This document shows positions 5,848 through 6,729 of a stretch of DNA of 6,729 nt, in pieces. The DNA comes from Gammaproteobacteria bacterium (GTDB taxonomy: Bacteria > Pseudomonadota > Gammaproteobacteria > SZUA-229). Made by a program: the position numbers and the translations under genes. The stretch's first letter is position 1; each line of letters opens with the position of its first letter. The DNA lies in assembly GCA_024278435.1 (NCBI GenBank), contig JAJRTD010000069.1, forward strand, positions 1 to 6,729. Direction: 5' to 3'. Under the pieces are notes generated by a model that was not told the origin of the DNA, did not search any database, and was given only the letters and a program-made list of their open reading frames with translations.

Positions 5848-6729
5848 TTATCGAATACGTGATTTTTCATCACCGCCTTCCATTGATATATTGTCCAGGC
5901 CTTCCATTAAATCACTACTGTGCGAATCCTTGCCTTCCAGCTTGATCCGCAGGCGAAGGTCATTAACCGAATCGGCATTACGCAGTGCATCCTCGTACTT
6001 GATCTGGTCATTTTCGTAAAGGTTAAATAATGCCTGGTCAAACGTCTGCATACCCAGCTCATTGGACTTGGCAATCAGTTCCTTGATGTCATGCACATTG
6101 CCTTTGAAAATCAGGTCTGACATCAGCGGGGAATTGATCATGATTTCAATCGCTGCTACCCGGCCGTCACCGGATACGGTAGGAATCAGGCGCTGCGAAA
6201 TCAGGCTTTTCAGGTTGAGTGACAGGTCCATCAACAACTGCTGGCGGCGGTCTTCAGGGAAAAAGTTGATAATACGGTCCAGCGCCTGGTTGGTACTGTT
6301 GGCATGCAGCGTGGACAGGCAGAGGTGGCCGGTTTCGGCAAAAGCAATGGCGTGCTCCATGGTTTCGCGGTCACGAATCTCACCGATGAGGATAACATCC
6401 GGCGCCTGGCGCAGGGTGTTCTTCAGCGCGATCTCGTAATTTTCCGTGTCCACACCGACTTCACGCTGGGTGACGATACAGTTGCGGTGGTTATGTACAA
6501 ATTCAATTGGGTCTTCAATGGTAATAATATGGCCGTGGCTGTTCTGGTTACGGTAGCCCACCATGGCGGCCAGCGATGTTGACTTACCCGAACCGGTGGC
6601 GCCGACAAAAATAACCAGGCCACGCTTGGTCATGGAAATATCTTTCAGTATCGGCGGCAAATTCAGGTCTTCAAACTCCGGAATTTCCGAGCGGATAACA
6701 CGCAGCACCACGCCAACCGAACCACGCTG
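5848..6729 (-). CDS. pilU: Type IV pilus retraction ATPase PilU (5' truncated by window)
   Basis: The frame is open to the right edge, giving 293 residues of the C-terminal three quarters. The first visible residues, QRGSVGVVLRVI, belong to the end of the PAS-like domain, so the true start lies outside the window. The ATPase core carries MTKRGLVIFVGATGSGKSTSLAAM (Walker A), TIEDPIEF, DVILIGEIRDRETMEHA (Walker B) and TGHLCLSTLHA (His box). It matches Pseudomonas PilU closely from memory, including QTFDQALFNLY, the NDLRLRIKLE segment and a C-terminal acidic tail of about 30 residues. PilU is the accessory retraction ATPase that works with PilT in twitching motility and pilus retraction. A GTG at 6709-6711 is internal and not a start. 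A pilT gene would be expected just upstream, beyond the right edge. Confidence 0.92.
   Translation of the reverse strand, partial: QRGSVGVVLRVIRSEIPEFEDLNLPPILKDISMTKRGLVIFVGATGSGKSTSLAAMVGYRNQNSHGHIITIEDPIEFVHNHRNCIVTQREVGVDTENYEIALKNTLRQAPDVILIGEIRDRETMEHAIAFAETGHLCLSTLHANSTNQALDRIINFFPEDRRQQLLMDLSLNLKSLISQRLIPTVSGDGRVAAIEIMINSPLMSDLIFKGNVHDIKELIAKSNELGMQTFDQALFNLYENDQIKYEDALRNADSVNDLRLRIKLEGKDSHSSDLMEGLDNISMEGGDEKSRIR

Overview
This window looks like a chromosomal segment of a gammaproteobacterium of moderate GC content. The evidence is the gene content and order. Rightward, it carries the C-terminal end of a TonB-like protein, then yqgE, ruvX (yqgF), pyrR, pyrB and a dihydroorotase-like pyrC'. 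Convergent to these are two type IV pilus retraction-ATPase genes of the PilU type. From memory, the order matches the Pseudomonas aeruginosa region that runs from pilT/pilU through pyrC'-pyrB-pyrR-ruvX-yqgE to tonB3. The protein motifs agree with that. The exact genus cannot be fixed from the sequence.

Left part (1-4434, plus strand): a tightly packed gene train. The tonB-like gene, open at the left edge, ends 3 bases before yqgE. A 98-bp gap containing short tandem repeats separates yqgE from ruvX. After that, ruvX-pyrR (28 bp), pyrR-pyrB (7 bp) and pyrB-pyrC' (ATGA overlap) are close enough to be one transcription unit. pyrB encodes the catalytic aspartate transcarbamoylase chain. pyrC' encodes a dihydroorotase homologue that has lost several metal ligands, so it is probably a structural partner of PyrB. 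PyrR is a PRPP-binding-type uracil phosphoribosyltransferase/regulator homologue.

Middle (4435-4719): a 285-bp non-coding convergent spacer. It holds a 130-bp palindromic element (4533-4662) with perfect 15-bp terminal inverted repeats, flanked on both sides by the 4-bp direct repeat CTAA. This is the signature of a small non-autonomous transposable element (MITE). The CTAA duplication fits the YTAR target preference of the IS5 family. The element sits inside an older, weaker inverted pair of CTCTGCG/TGCGG-type repeats.

Right part (4720-6729, minus strand): two tandem, complete-looking PilT/PilU-family ATPase genes 48 bp apart. The upstream one (cut by the right edge) is the better match to canonical PilU. 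The downstream one is a second, divergent PilU-like paralogue without the acidic C-terminal tail. Neither is PilT, which would be expected beyond the right edge. No RNA genes, CRISPR arrays, attachment sites or origins were seen.
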